From positions 1 to 64,000 of the forward strand of contig CAJUDO010000005.1 of NCBI GenBank assembly GCA_910585405.1: 64,000 nt of DNA, in the 5' to 3' direction. This stretch comes from an uncultured Peptococcaceae bacterium (GTDB lineage: Bacteria; Bacillota; Peptococcia; Peptococcales; Peptococcaceae). The notes below the pieces were generated by a model that worked only from the letters and a program-made list of their open reading frames with translations, made no database searches and had not been told where the DNA came from. Positions 1-8,121 of the stretch are shown here, piece after piece (within the stretch, counting starts at the first letter, position 1; each line of letters begins with the position of its first letter). The translations under genes were made by a program, and so were the position numbers.

Positions 1-16
1 TCGCGACAGCTTTCTT

Positions 17-45
17 ATATTATCATGTCTTCTGCTTCTTGTCAA
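17..45 (-). promoter_or_regulatory. Promoter firing off the left edge (proximal)
   Basis: On the minus strand a perfect TTGACA (40-45) is followed 17 bases later by TAATAT (17-22). It would drive a gene lying beyond the left edge. The site is read directly; activity is inferred. Confidence 0.6.
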
Positions 46-111
46 CACCTTTTTTTCATTTATTTCTCATTTTCTTTTCCCGTGCTGACCGTCTCGCTGA
101 CGACTTTTCAT

Positions 112-140
112 ATTTTATCACTCCCGTTTCTTTTTGTCAA
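112..140 (-). promoter_or_regulatory. Promoter firing off the left edge (distal)
   Basis: On the minus strand a perfect TTGACA (135-140), a 17-base spacer and TAAAAT (112-117). It points the same way as the promoter at 17-45, so the unseen gene to the left may have tandem promoters. Confidence 0.55.
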
Positions 141-199
141 CATATTCTTTTCAAATTTTTCTTTTTTATATAATCTCTTTGTTCAGCAATTTTTAGTCA

Positions 200-233
200 A
201 AATAGAACAGGAGGAGCAATTTCCTGCTCCTCC
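200..233 (-). terminator. Hairpin terminator of the SH3-protein operon
   Basis: Perfect 9-bp stem (210-218 with 225-233, GGAGGAGCA) and a 6-base loop lie directly after the SH3 gene stop. On the minus strand it is followed by a broken T tract. It closes the envelope cluster. Confidence 0.6.
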
Positions 234-238
234 CCAAT

Positions 239-874
239 TTATTCTGCTGTATCTACAATTTCCACATAGGCAGCAGACACATACCCTTCCGTGCCGTCAG
301 CAGTGACGATTCGATACCAGCTGCCCTCACTGCCTAAAATCTGCACTAGATTGTCTTTATATACTTGCCCAATGATCTCACTATTTGTATTGCTCTGCGC
401 TCGGACATTGAGACTTCCCTCATGGATGTTTACCCTTCCCTGTTTCGTCTGATCAGCACCATCGTTACCTGTCGATGATGGCTGTTCTCCCTGCACATCG
501 TTCTCTTTTTCACCAAATAGTTTTCCCAGCAAACCAGTCTTTTCTTCTTTCGGTGTATTGTCCCCACCAACATTGGCTGGAGTTACATTTTGATAGTTGT
601 CCGTATTTTGACTTTGATTCGACTTTCCTCCATTATATGTGATGCCTGTATATTTGCTGCCTGTCGCAATTTTAGATTCACCCATGCCATCAGGCCGGAG
701 TTTTTCCTGTTCATTAATAAACTGCTCTACTTCCCAGTTTTCTTGTGCCTGCTCTAATTTTAGTGCAAGCCCTTGACTGTCATCAGAATTTGTAGTATAT
801 GCATAGGCCCCGCCGCCTATCATGCCAACGAAAAAGGTGATGCAGCATACAATTACAACACGTTTTGTTCTCAT
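239..874 (-). CDS. Membrane-anchored or secreted SH3-domain protein
   Basis: Protein of 211 residues. Residues 5-26 form a hydrophobic segment after a basic start, acting as a signal anchor or signal peptide. Residues about 30-145 are low-complexity, rich in Gln, Asn, Gly and Ser. The last ~65 residues form a bacterial SH3 domain (SH3_3 type) with the typical LNVRAQ, VQILG, WYRI and GYVSAAYV stretches. Such domains usually bind peptidoglycan, so a cell-wall role is inferred. The ribosome site GGGAG lies 8-9 bases before the ATG and overlaps the stop of the upstream MraY-family gene, indicating co-transcription. No enzymatic domain is visible. Confidence 0.8.
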   Translation of the reverse strand: MRTKRVVIVCCITFFVGMIGGGAYAYTTNSDDSQGLALKLEQAQENWEVEQFINEQEKLRPDGMGESKIATGSKYTGITYNGGKSNQSQNTDNYQNVTPANVGGDNTPKEEKTGLLGKLFGEKENDVQGEQPSSTGNDGADQTKQGRVNIHEGSLNVRAQSNTNSEIIGQVYKDNLVQILGSEGSWYRIVTADGTEGYVSAAYVEIVDTAE

Positions 875-886
875 AAAATTTCTCCC

Positions 887-1906
887 TTATTCCTCTCGTT
901 TTCCAATGACGCCGATTTTTATCGCCGCGTAGATGATAATAATGGAAATCACTGTCAACAGACAGATACCTTGCGTAGAACTCAAATAAGTCATAATTAA
1001 ACCGCATAATGCCAAAACAGCACTGACAGCATAAATAATCAACACTGTATCGCGATGGCTAAAGCCATAGTTCAACAGACAATGGTGCAAATGATGCTTG
1101 TCTGGCTTGAAGATCGGCTTATGATTCATTTTCCGTCGGATAATTGCAAACAATGTATCTAAAATAGGTATTGCCAACACTAGAATTGGAGTTACCAAAG
1201 ATAATGCCGTAAAGCTTTTTGTCACTCCCAAAACAGCAAATACAGCTAAATTATAACCTAAAAACATGGAACCGGTATCACCCATAAAGATTTTAGCCGG
1301 ATGAAAATTATAACGCAGAAAACCAAGCGTAGCACCAATCAAAATCATTGCCATTGACGCCATTAATAGTTGTCCGCTGGCGTAACCGGAAATCGCCATA
1401 GTTGCCGCTGCAATAATAGAAATCCCTGCAGCTAAACCGTCTAACCCATCAATCAGGTTGACCGCGTTGATAATTGCCACAATCCAAATAATCGTGACGG
1501 GAATACTAAAGATAGAAAGGGAAAAGATATCACCATGAAATATATTGGTCATGAAGTCAACCCGTACACCAAAAGCCACCACGATACAAGCCGCCAGAAT
1601 TTGCCCGCACAGCTTCACCTTTGCCGGAATATCTTTCATATCGTCAATGATTCCTACAATCACCAACACTGTCCCGCCAAGGAATAAACCCAGCAACTCT
1701 TTTGTTACACTGTGACTCAAAAATAACACTACGAAAAAGCTGGTATAAATTGCCAGTCCGCCCATGCGGGGCATAATATGCGTGTGAACCTTGCGCGCAT
1801 TTGGTTTATCTACTGCACCGATTCTTATTGCCAGCTTGCCCACACCTGGTACCAAAAGCAGACTCAAAAATAATGCAATGAGCGCCATGATTAAATCTTT
1901 TAACAT
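887..1906 (-). CDS. MraY/WecA/TagO-family undecaprenyl-phosphate sugar-phosphate transferase
   Basis: Polytopic membrane enzyme (339 residues from the chosen start) of the polyprenyl-phosphate N-acetylhexosamine-1-phosphate transferase family. It would start a cell-surface polymer on undecaprenyl phosphate. Family marks seen: PNARKVHTHIMPRMGG near residues 35-50, NAVNLIDGLDGLA (loop with catalytic Asp), FMGDTGSMFLG, and a His-rich HHLHH loop near the C-terminus. The ATG at 1906 is preferred over an upstream in-frame codon because GGAGG (1916-1920) sits 9 bases before it. The nearby csaB suggests the product is a secondary cell-wall polymer, possibly the pyruvylated anchor for S-layer-homology domains; that link is inferred. 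Confidence 0.9.
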   Translation of the reverse strand: MLKDLIMALIALFLSLLLVPGVGKLAIRIGAVDKPNARKVHTHIMPRMGGLAIYTSFFVVLFLSHSVTKELLGLFLGGTVLVIVGIIDDMKDIPAKVKLCGQILAACIVVAFGVRVDFMTNIFHGDIFSLSIFSIPVTIIWIVAIINAVNLIDGLDGLAAGISIIAAATMAISGYASGQLLMASMAMILIGATLGFLRYNFHPAKIFMGDTGSMFLGYNLAVFAVLGVTKSFTALSLVTPILVLAIPILDTLFAIIRRKMNHKPIFKPDKHHLHHCLLNYGFSHRDTVLIIYAVSAVLALCGLIMTYLSSTQGICLLTVISIIIIYAAIKIGVIGKREE

Positions 1907-2049
1907 AAGTTTCTGCCTCCGAACTATGAAAATAATCGACTTGATTCGCAATTACTTTACATCATTCTTGTCAAATTTGCAACTGTGAAAATATTCTTTT
2001 TCCTGCATAGTCTTCTTTCGTTTGAAACTTCAAAAATCAGCCGTGCGCA

Positions 2050-3144
2050 TCATTTACGCAATGCAGCTACCATTTCAGCAGGCGCTTTTGCTTGTCTGGC
2101 CATAATCTCCATATTCTGTGCCCAGGACGCTCTTTCTTTTTCTGTCTGTCTACCCAATCGCTCCATAGCCTGTATTAACTGCTGGGCATCTACACTGTCG
2201 ACGGCAAAGCAGTCCGGCTGGCGCAGAAGATGCATGAAACTGTCAACCTTTGGGTCATAGGATAAACCAATCAGTGGTTTCAACAGCGCTGCGCCCATAA
2301 TCAAACTGTGCAGACGCATGCCCATAATCATATCGCTGTTTTTTAAAATGGCCATAGTCTCACAAGGCGTATAATTGCCCTGCAAAACCATTGCGCCTTT
2401 TTGCTGCATCAATGCTGCAATTTTTTCACCGGCTGCTACGTCTTCTGGATAGTGAAAAGGAACAAATATCACCTGCCAGCCTTTTTCCATGGCGGCATCG
2501 CAGCTCTGTGCGATTTGACGGAAAAAGTATTCAGAATGCTGCCAGTTGCGGGCTGCTACCATCAGAGTAGGCGTGTTTTCTCTAAAACCTGTCCCATCTT
2601 TTTGCAGCAGTTCAATCCCCAACGCTGCATCAATTTGTGCTGTATCAACACCCAGTACCGGATCTACCGCTACCAAAACCTCCCGATAAACCCCCATTTC
2701 CAACAGCTCTGTGCGAGATTCAAAGTCGCGTACCGTAATAGCCCGCACCTTATTCAAAATTTTCGCTGTCAGTTTGCGATTGCGCGGTTCACGAATGGGC
2801 CCAATCCCCTGGGCATACACCATTACCTTCTTACCAAGCATCTGTGCCAGCTTGATAATTCCCAAATAATACAAAATCCCATTTTTACTGGTTACATCCT
2901 GCAACAAACTGCCGCCACCGCTTATCAGCACATCACAATTGCGCACTGCGCGAAAAATCTCCTTTTTTCCCCAGCGATTGACTGCGTTCACTCCAAACTC
3001 TTTTGCCGTCTTTTCCGGCTGATTGCTCAGCACAGTAATTTCCCCATCTTTTACCATTTCCCGCAGTGCCTGCACAATGGCAAACAACACGGCATCATCA
3101 CCAGCATTATCAAATCCATAATATCCTGAGAGCAGTATTTTCAT
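2050..3144 (-). CDS. csaB: Polysaccharide pyruvyl transferase CsaB
   Basis: CsaB-like protein of 364 residues, normal for the family. Members add a ketal-linked pyruvate to secondary cell-wall polysaccharide, which then binds S-layer-homology domains. Seen: GYYGFDNAGDDA at the N-terminus, ISGGGSLLQDVTSK near residue 95, YAQGIGP near residue 130, and a C-terminal GMRLHSLIMGA motif typical of the family. Its ATG overlaps the last codons of the upstream DUF5693 gene by four bases (ATGA), so the two are translationally coupled. The pair csaB-DUF5693 recurs in Negativicutes and related Bacillota (established knowledge). Confidence 0.9.
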   Translation of the reverse strand: MKILLSGYYGFDNAGDDAVLFAIVQALREMVKDGEITVLSNQPEKTAKEFGVNAVNRWGKKEIFRAVRNCDVLISGGGSLLQDVTSKNGILYYLGIIKLAQMLGKKVMVYAQGIGPIREPRNRKLTAKILNKVRAITVRDFESRTELLEMGVYREVLVAVDPVLGVDTAQIDAALGIELLQKDGTGFRENTPTLMVAARNWQHSEYFFRQIAQSCDAAMEKGWQVIFVPFHYPEDVAAGEKIAALMQQKGAMVLQGNYTPCETMAILKNSDMIMGMRLHSLIMGAALLKPLIGLSYDPKVDSFMHLLRQPDCFAVDSVDAQQLIQAMERLGRQTEKERASWAQNMEIMARQAKAPAEMVAALRK

Positions 3145-5102
3145 CGCAACCCCTCTTTTTTCTCTATATGTTCATATAGTTTTAACAACACCTGTACACC
3201 TAACAATAACAGCAGTCCCATCGCCAAGCCTAACACCAAACCGTTAAAACTGCGATGCAGCGAAATCAACAAAGCAGTATGAATATGTGCATAAGTATTG
3301 ACCAAGGATACCTGACCAATAATAGCCGGAATGGTCAAAATCCAGTTGCGCCGGCTGGCTCCTAACCAAAACAGCAGCAGCGTCAAAGGATACCCAATCA
3401 GGAATTCTTTGCTGCGTGGCCGCACGCCCATAATGTCATTGAGGAAATTCCGCATGGCGGCTTCTCCAGTACTCAGTTCGGTAGTGGTATTTCCTGTACG
3501 GCTAATATATATGAAACCAGCCACGGCTACAATAGCAAACAATACTGCCCATTTATAATCCAACGCTTTATCCAGCAACTGTTTCACTGTGGTCAATGGT
3601 TTTTCCGCATTCCAAATATATAGGATGAATGGCACGGCCACAATAGGAATCACATGGGCAATCTTCACGCCGATAAACTGGTCCAGCTTCAGCATAAACA
3701 GTACATCAGCTAACAGCCCAACCATCAATACCGCCCCAATATAGCTCAACGCGCACATTGCCAACAAGGCCAGAACTGATTTGCCCACAGAACGCTTTTG
3801 CGGTTTCATGATCAGCAAACAGGACAATGTGGGGAAAGTCACCACACTGAGCAACGCCATCAATTTTTTGATTAGTACCGGGTTTACCTGCAACAGACCA
3901 ATCCAGGCTGCGCTGCCCAGCACCAACGCCAACAGACCCAGTTTCGGCAGACGCATTTCCAGCAGAATCAACATTACGCCGGCCATCACGCCGATTCCAA
4001 TTAAATACAATACGATATTGCGCACATCAATGCTATCTGGTTTCTCATAAGGCTGATCCAAACGGAAGCCCGAATCCAACAGTCCCGTCTGAATCGACTC
4101 TAAATACTCCAAGTTCGTTTCCAGCGCCGTGCCTGGACTGGTAATGTCAAAGAAACGAACTAACAGGCTGCGCATATTTCTTTCCCGCGCTGCCAGCATC
4201 CAGCGATCCAAGGCACTGTCCGGCTCAAACTTACTCATCTCTCCATTGGAAATGGTGTGCAGACGAATTACATCTTTATTTAGCAAAACGCCCAGTTGAT
4301 TCAGTCCCTTTTGGTCGGAAAACTCAATACTGCCAATTTTGACCAGTGTATTTCCGTCACCGTCTTTCAATAAATCGGCGATGGTGCGCGTGCTGTCCGG
4401 ATATCCCGGTAATTCCTTATCATTAAACAACAGGTACGCCAGATTGGGCATGCTTTTGATTTCTTCAAACACCGTGCGCAGCGCTTCATCGCTGGGATTA
4501 TCCCAGCTGCGCAATTGGGGCACTGTGGCCATTCCCAGCGCGGTCATCCGCTCAATTCCATCCCATTGGAAGCCGACGCCGATATCTTTTACCTTCGTCA
4601 TCACATTGGACAGCTCCACATCGCCGGTAGGCACCATAACTGGCACTGTGAGTACCGGCACGTCTCCCGCATAATACGCAGAACCGGCAATTTTTAACAA
4701 TACATTGCGCTGTACCTGCTCGGCAACCGCAGGGTCCAGCACAGCAATATACATGGTCGCCTCATTGACTGGCAGCTCTCTGGATATCCTTGTCCAAAAA
4801 GGCGCATTCTGAATATTTTTGCCCAGCTGTAAAGATACCTGACCATTGTTGGCCAAATCTCCCAGACTCCATTCCTTATACAAAACTGCCGACACGCCCC
4901 GTTGCTGCAGTAATTTCACCAACTCTTCCTGGCTCATCTCATTCCCGTTGGCCAAAGCCACAATATCATTATAGTTTACAACCATCTGTACATTTTTGTA
5001 ATCCGCTTCTGACTGTAAACGCTGTCCCCACAATGTAAAGCTGCAAATCACAGCCACTGCCACCAACAGCCAGCCCAGCTGCTTTATTGGTTTCAAATTC
5101 AT
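3141..5102 (-). CDS. DUF5693 family membrane protein
   Basis: Large membrane protein of 653 residues. One transmembrane segment lies at residues 9-27. A soluble domain of about 330 residues follows (probably outside the cell). From about residue 360 to 645 there are many hydrophobic segments. It resembles DUF5693 proteins that neighbour csaB; their function is unknown. The context suggests export, assembly or modification of the pyruvylated cell-wall polymer, which is inference. ATG with GGGAG 8-9 bases upstream. It is the first gene of the csaB transcript. Confidence 0.75.
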   Translation of the reverse strand: MNLKPIKQLGWLLVAVAVICSFTLWGQRLQSEADYKNVQMVVNYNDIVALANGNEMSQEELVKLLQQRGVSAVLYKEWSLGDLANNGQVSLQLGKNIQNAPFWTRISRELPVNEATMYIAVLDPAVAEQVQRNVLLKIAGSAYYAGDVPVLTVPVMVPTGDVELSNVMTKVKDIGVGFQWDGIERMTALGMATVPQLRSWDNPSDEALRTVFEEIKSMPNLAYLLFNDKELPGYPDSTRTIADLLKDGDGNTLVKIGSIEFSDQKGLNQLGVLLNKDVIRLHTISNGEMSKFEPDSALDRWMLAARERNMRSLLVRFFDITSPGTALETNLEYLESIQTGLLDSGFRLDQPYEKPDSIDVRNIVLYLIGIGVMAGVMLILLEMRLPKLGLLALVLGSAAWIGLLQVNPVLIKKLMALLSVVTFPTLSCLLIMKPQKRSVGKSVLALLAMCALSYIGAVLMVGLLADVLFMLKLDQFIGVKIAHVIPIVAVPFILYIWNAEKPLTTVKQLLDKALDYKWAVLFAIVAVAGFIYISRTGNTTTELSTGEAAMRNFLNDIMGVRPRSKEFLIGYPLTLLLFWLGASRRNWILTIPAIIGQVSLVNTYAHIHTALLISLHRSFNGLVLGLAMGLLLLLGVQVLLKLYEHIEKKEGLR

Positions 5103-5155
5103 TTTAGCACTCCCTTATGCATTCATCTCTTTACAACAAAATCATAGATAGGTTT

Positions 5156-5185
5156 ATTGTATCACAGGTGAAACCTTATTTTCAA
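5156..5185 (-). promoter_or_regulatory. Promoter of DUF5693-csaB
   Basis: On the minus strand TTGAAA (5180-5185), an 18-base spacer and TACAAT (5156-5161) with an upstream TGA extension. It sits about 55 bases before the DUF5693 start. Confidence 0.55.
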
Positions 5186-5265
5186 TAATCGCAATAGTTT
5201 TGTTATTTTTTATTATAAAATCTACATCCTGCTTTCCCTTCTCCTGTCTCTTTCTATCAAACACA

Positions 5266-5329
5266 CAAAAAAATAGGACAACTGTTTCTTTCATTGCTGC
5301 AATGCGCAATCAGAAAACAAACGTCCTAT
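5266..5329 (-). terminator. Terminator of the small membrane-protein gene
   Basis: ATAGGAC (5273-5279) pairs with GTCCTAT (5323-5329), and further complementary stretches inside extend the stem. On the minus strand it is followed by seven T residues. It lies 27 bases after the gene ending at 5356. Confidence 0.65.
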
Positions 5330-5355
5330 CCATCCATTTATTCAGCATTTCTGTT

Positions 5356-5721
5356 TTACTTCTTTTTCGTCTTGTCCGTCTTACTTTTCCCACTGTTCTT
5401 TTTCTTCTGTCCCTGCTGGTTTTCATTCTGCTCTGCAGTGGGCTGCGTCATTCCGATGCGGAACACTTCTTTCCCTGTACGCTTGGCCACACCCCAACGC
5501 CGTTCATTTTTCCGCTTCACATACTGCCAGCTCACAGAAATCACCAGCCAAAAGGTCAACAGTACAAATGGCAATGTCATATCACCCTGATTGAGCAGCG
5601 TGCCGCCAAAACACACAAAGGCCGCAGCAGTGCTGAACAATGTCATAAACCGCAACAGCTCCTCCGTCGCTCTCGCTCTCATTTTTTCGTCAAACTTATC
5701 CCAGCTTTTCAGGAAATGCAT
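5356..5721 (-). CDS. Small hypothetical membrane protein
   Basis: Protein of 121 residues, not assigned to a known family. It has a basic N-terminal helix, two hydrophobic segments in the middle (around FMTLFSTAAAFVCFGG and PFVLLTFWLVISV) and a long Lys/Gln-rich cytoplasmic tail. The start at 5721 is chosen over the longer frame because the sequence before it is promoter DNA and a GGAGGAG site lies 9-12 bases upstream. It is transcribed alone, with its own promoter and terminator. Confidence 0.6.
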   Translation of the reverse strand: MHFLKSWDKFDEKMRARATEELLRFMTLFSTAAAFVCFGGTLLNQGDMTLPFVLLTFWLVISVSWQYVKRKNERRWGVAKRTGKEVFRIGMTQPTAEQNENQQGQKKKNSGKSKTDKTKKK

Positions 5722-5760
5722 ACTTCTTTCAACTCCTCCGCGATTTTCCAAACTTTTTTC

Positions 5761-5790
5761 ATTATAACAGAAACCCTTGCCCATTGGCAA
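5761..5790 (-). promoter_or_regulatory. Leftward promoter of the divergent pair
   Basis: On the minus strand TTGCCA (5785-5790), an 18-base spacer and a perfect TATAAT (5761-5766), driving the small membrane-protein gene. Confidence 0.65.
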
Positions 5791-5793
5791 GAA

Positions 5794-5822
5794 TGGACAA
5801 GGATTTCCTTTCATGTTATACT
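5794..5822 (+). promoter_or_regulatory. Rightward promoter of ybaK-like/cyclase operon
   Basis: TGGACA (5794-5799), a 17-base spacer and TATACT (5817-5822). Its -35 box lies four bases from the -35 box of the leftward promoter, so the two polymerases would compete. Confidence 0.6.
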
Positions 5823-5855
5823 TTTTACGAAAATCATTTGGGGAGGAATCGTTTC

Positions 5856-6350
5856 ATGTCTATCGAGATCGTTCGCAATTATCTCAAGCAGTTTCAAGCC
5901 GAACAAAACATTTTAGAATTTCCCGTATCCAGTGCCACAGTAGAGCTGGCTGCAGAGGCCGTGGGCTGTATCCCCGCCCGCATCGCCAAAACACTGTCCT
6001 TCTATGACAAAGATGGCGGTTGTCTGTTGGTCATCGCTGCCGGAGATGCCAAAATCGACAACAGCAAATTTAAGCAAACCTTCGGGCACAAAGCCAAAAT
6101 GCTCTCGCCCGATGATGTAGAAACTATGACAGGACATGCCATCGGTGGCGTATGTCCCTTCGGTGTACCGGCACAGACCGCCGTCTACCTGGACCAGTCT
6201 CTGCAGCGCTTTGACTCTGTCTTTCCCGCCTGCGGCAGCAGCAACAGTGCCATCGAGTTAGATTGCGATACGCTCTTTCAATATGCCCAGGCCAAAGCAT
6301 GGGTAGATGTATGCAAGGGCTGGCAGGAAAGCGCGCAGGCAGCCCAATGA
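5856..6350 (+). CDS. YbaK/EbsC-family aminoacyl-tRNA deacylase-like protein
   Basis: Protein of 164 residues covering one YbaK/ProX editing domain. Such proteins hydrolyse wrongly charged tRNAs (for example Cys-tRNA-Pro). Seen: the region containing VSSATVELAAEAVGC near the start, a conserved Lys in RIAKTLSF, GDAKIDNSKFK, and the family's GHAIGGVCPFG loop. The ATG at 5856 follows GGGAGG by nine bases; upstream in-frame Met codons lie in promoter sequence. The substrate cannot be told from sequence. Its stop overlaps the next gene's start (ATGA). Confidence 0.85.
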   Translation: MSIEIVRNYLKQFQAEQNILEFPVSSATVELAAEAVGCIPARIAKTLSFYDKDGGCLLVIAAGDAKIDNSKFKQTFGHKAKMLSPDDVETMTGHAIGGVCPFGVPAQTAVYLDQSLQRFDSVFPACGSSNSAIELDCDTLFQYAQAKAWVDVCKGWQESAQAAQ

Positions 6351-6931
6351 AGCTCATCGACATCACCCGCACCGTACAGGAAGCGCCCATTTATCCCGGC
6401 AGCGCACCCTTTTCCCTGACGCCCCTCACTGTCATCGACAAGACTGAAGAGTTCAACATCACCATGCTGCAGGGTGACAGCCATCTGGGAACCCATGTGG
6501 ATGCACCCCGCCACGCATACGCCGATGGCACGACCATTGACCAGACCGATTTGGCTTTATATTATGGCGCCTGCCGCGTGGCCACCGTGCCTTTTGGCTG
6601 TCTTCTCACGTCTACTAATTTGGAGCCGCTTCTGACTGACTGTTCCCGGTTGCTCCTTAAAAGCAACGGCACCAGCCATCTCACCTTGGAAGCCGCCTCG
6701 GCCCTCGCCCAGCATCATCTGCGCTTACTGGGAACCGACGGTCTCAGCGCCGCGCCCATGGACTGTGAGGGCCCCATTCATCGCCTGCTTCTCCGTCATG
6801 GCATTGCGCTCCTGGAGAATCTGCAGCTGGAGCATGTACCTGACGGCGATTATATATTATGTGCCTTTCCGCTGAAAGTCGCCCAAGGCGACGGCAGTCC
6901 GGTCAGAGCTGTCCTCCTTTGTGAAAACTAG
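6347..6931 (+). CDS. Cyclase family protein (kynurenine formamidase-like hydrolase)
   Basis: Metal-dependent hydrolase of 194 residues in the cyclase family, which includes bacterial kynurenine formamidase and isatin hydrolase. The signature HLGTHVDAPRH is present near residue 47 and supplies the metal-binding His and Asp residues. A C-terminal EN...DGDYILCAFPLK stretch also fits the family. The start is at the ATGA overlap with the preceding gene, so translation is coupled. No tryptophan-catabolism genes are nearby, so the substrate is unknown. Confidence 0.8.
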   Translation: MKLIDITRTVQEAPIYPGSAPFSLTPLTVIDKTEEFNITMLQGDSHLGTHVDAPRHAYADGTTIDQTDLALYYGACRVATVPFGCLLTSTNLEPLLTDCSRLLLKSNGTSHLTLEAASALAQHHLRLLGTDGLSAAPMDCEGPIHRLLLRHGIALLENLQLEHVPDGDYILCAFPLKVAQGDGSPVRAVLLCEN

Positions 6932-6943
6932 CCGCTGCTCTCT

Positions 6944-7597
6944 TTAAGCCACATAAAAGAAGATCATCAGAAAATGGAACAAGCTGCCCAGCAGCACAAA
7001 AATATGAAATAACTCATGAAATCCAAAGGCCGCAGAAATGTTCGGCCTTTTTATCATGTAAATCACACCGCCTATGGTATAACTCAACCCGCCGGCCGCC
7101 AAAAGGAAAATAGCGCCGCCGCTCATGGACTGAAATATAGAAATGTCAAACAAAATCGCCCAGCCCATGGCAATATAGAGCACTGTCTGCAGCCAGCGCG
7201 GCGCAGAAAACCAGCACAGCTTGATAACAATACCCACCAACGCGCAGCTCCAGATGGCCGCAGTAAAAATCCAACCCTCTGCGCCCGATAAATACTTCAA
7301 CAAAATCGGCGTATAGGTACCGGCAATCAGCACATAAATCATCGCGTGATCCAGCTTGCGCAGCACCAGCAGCTTCTTCACCGAGCCGTTAAAAAAATGA
7401 TAAATGGAGCTGGCCGAATACAAAGCAATCAATGAGGCTCCAAACAAAATCACTCCCGCCAATACCTGCCACGACCAATCGGATACCACAATCGTCTTGC
7501 AAACCAGCAACAATGTTGCCGCCGTAAAAAACACTGCCCCCAGCATATGGGTAAAGCTGCTGATGGGTTCACGAGCTTTTGCCCACGTATGCGACAT
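6944..7597 (-). CDS. Hemolysin III family (PAQR-like) membrane protein
   Basis: Integral membrane protein of 217 residues with about seven hydrophobic helices. It fits the HlyIII/YqfA family, whose members share the PAQR receptor fold. Seen: the early REPISSFTHMLGA segment, a Ser-x-x-x-His pair in SASSIYHFF, a KLDHAMIYVLIAGTYTP core, and a C-terminal GFHELFHIFVLLGSLFHF stretch; these His and Asp residues probably bind metal. Function in bacteria is not settled. GGAGGAG lies just before the ATG. A 49-bp palindrome overlaps its promoter, suggesting tight repression. Confidence 0.85.
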   Translation of the reverse strand: MSHTWAKAREPISSFTHMLGAVFFTAATLLLVCKTIVVSDWSWQVLAGVILFGASLIALYSASSIYHFFNGSVKKLLVLRKLDHAMIYVLIAGTYTPILLKYLSGAEGWIFTAAIWSCALVGIVIKLCWFSAPRWLQTVLYIAMGWAILFDISIFQSMSGGAIFLLAAGGLSYTIGGVIYMIKRPNISAAFGFHELFHIFVLLGSLFHFLMIFFYVA

Positions 7598-7614
7598 ACT
7601 ATCTCCTCCAATAC

Positions 7615-7663
7615 ATAATAATCATATTATCTAGTTTTAAAAACTAGATAATATGATTATTAT
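7615..7663. promoter_or_regulatory. 49-bp near-perfect palindrome (putative operator)
   Basis: Two perfect 24-base arms (7615-7638 and 7640-7663) flank one central A. It starts inside the -10 box of the hemolysin III promoter and covers the likely transcription start and leader, 18 bases before the ATG. It has no GC-rich stem or downstream T run typical of a terminator. An operator or 5' RNA hairpin is inferred. Confidence 0.6.
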
Positions 7664-7686
7664 ATCACTTAACTCTAAAAATACAA
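7659..7686 (-). promoter_or_regulatory. Promoter of the hemolysin III gene
   Basis: On the minus strand TTGTAT (7681-7686), a 16-base spacer and a perfect TATAAT (7659-7664). The -10 overlaps one end of the 49-bp palindrome. Confidence 0.6.
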
Positions 7687-7761
7687 TCCCTTTTTTCTCT
7701 TTTTCCGTTTTTTTGTTTATCAATATAGTGTTTGCGATTGCGCAGAAAAATAAACGGCAAA

Positions 7762-7790
7762 CAAAAAAACAGGCTCCAAAGAACCTGTTT
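7762..7790 (-). terminator. Terminator of the DUF4177 gene
   Basis: AACAGG pairs with CCTGTT, with further pairing inside interrupted by a mismatch. On the minus strand it is followed by seven T residues. It lies about 35 bases after the DUF4177 stop. Confidence 0.7.
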
Positions 7791-7825
7791 TCTCCTGAAC
7801 CAAACTATCTGAGCTATCTGAAAAT

Positions 7826-8011
7826 TCAGCAGTCTATTTCAAAAATCAAATCCATATCCTTTATTTTCCCATAATCATTGATGTCTGTGGGAATATATCC
7901 CACATAGCGATATCCTTTTGCCGCATACGCATCAATAATGTTCCTGTGCTCTTCTGATTTGGCGCCACAAAATTTTCCAATATGAATGTTCACATACTCG
8001 TATCTCTTCAA
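7826..8011 (-). CDS. DUF4177 domain-containing small protein
   Basis: Small protein of about 61 residues matching the DUF4177 pattern: KRYEYVNIHIG at the start, then a helix, then KGYRYVGYIPT and a closing strand. The family has no known function. No ATG fits. The TTG at 8011 is chosen because AAGGGA lies nine bases upstream and the family normally begins at this KRYEY strand; a TTG at 8029 is the alternative. It is a single-gene unit with its own terminator. Confidence 0.65.
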   Translation of the reverse strand: MKRYEYVNIHIGKFCGAKSEEHRNIIDAYAAKGYRYVGYIPTDINDYGKIKDMDLIFEIDC

Positions 8012-8121
8012 AATGCTCGTTCCCTTCAAAGTTCAATTTGACAAACAGATTATACTGCACGGTGAGGGCTTATAGAATCCGCCCAATCTATATCTCAACG
8101 CCGCTTTTCTCCAAAGCACAC

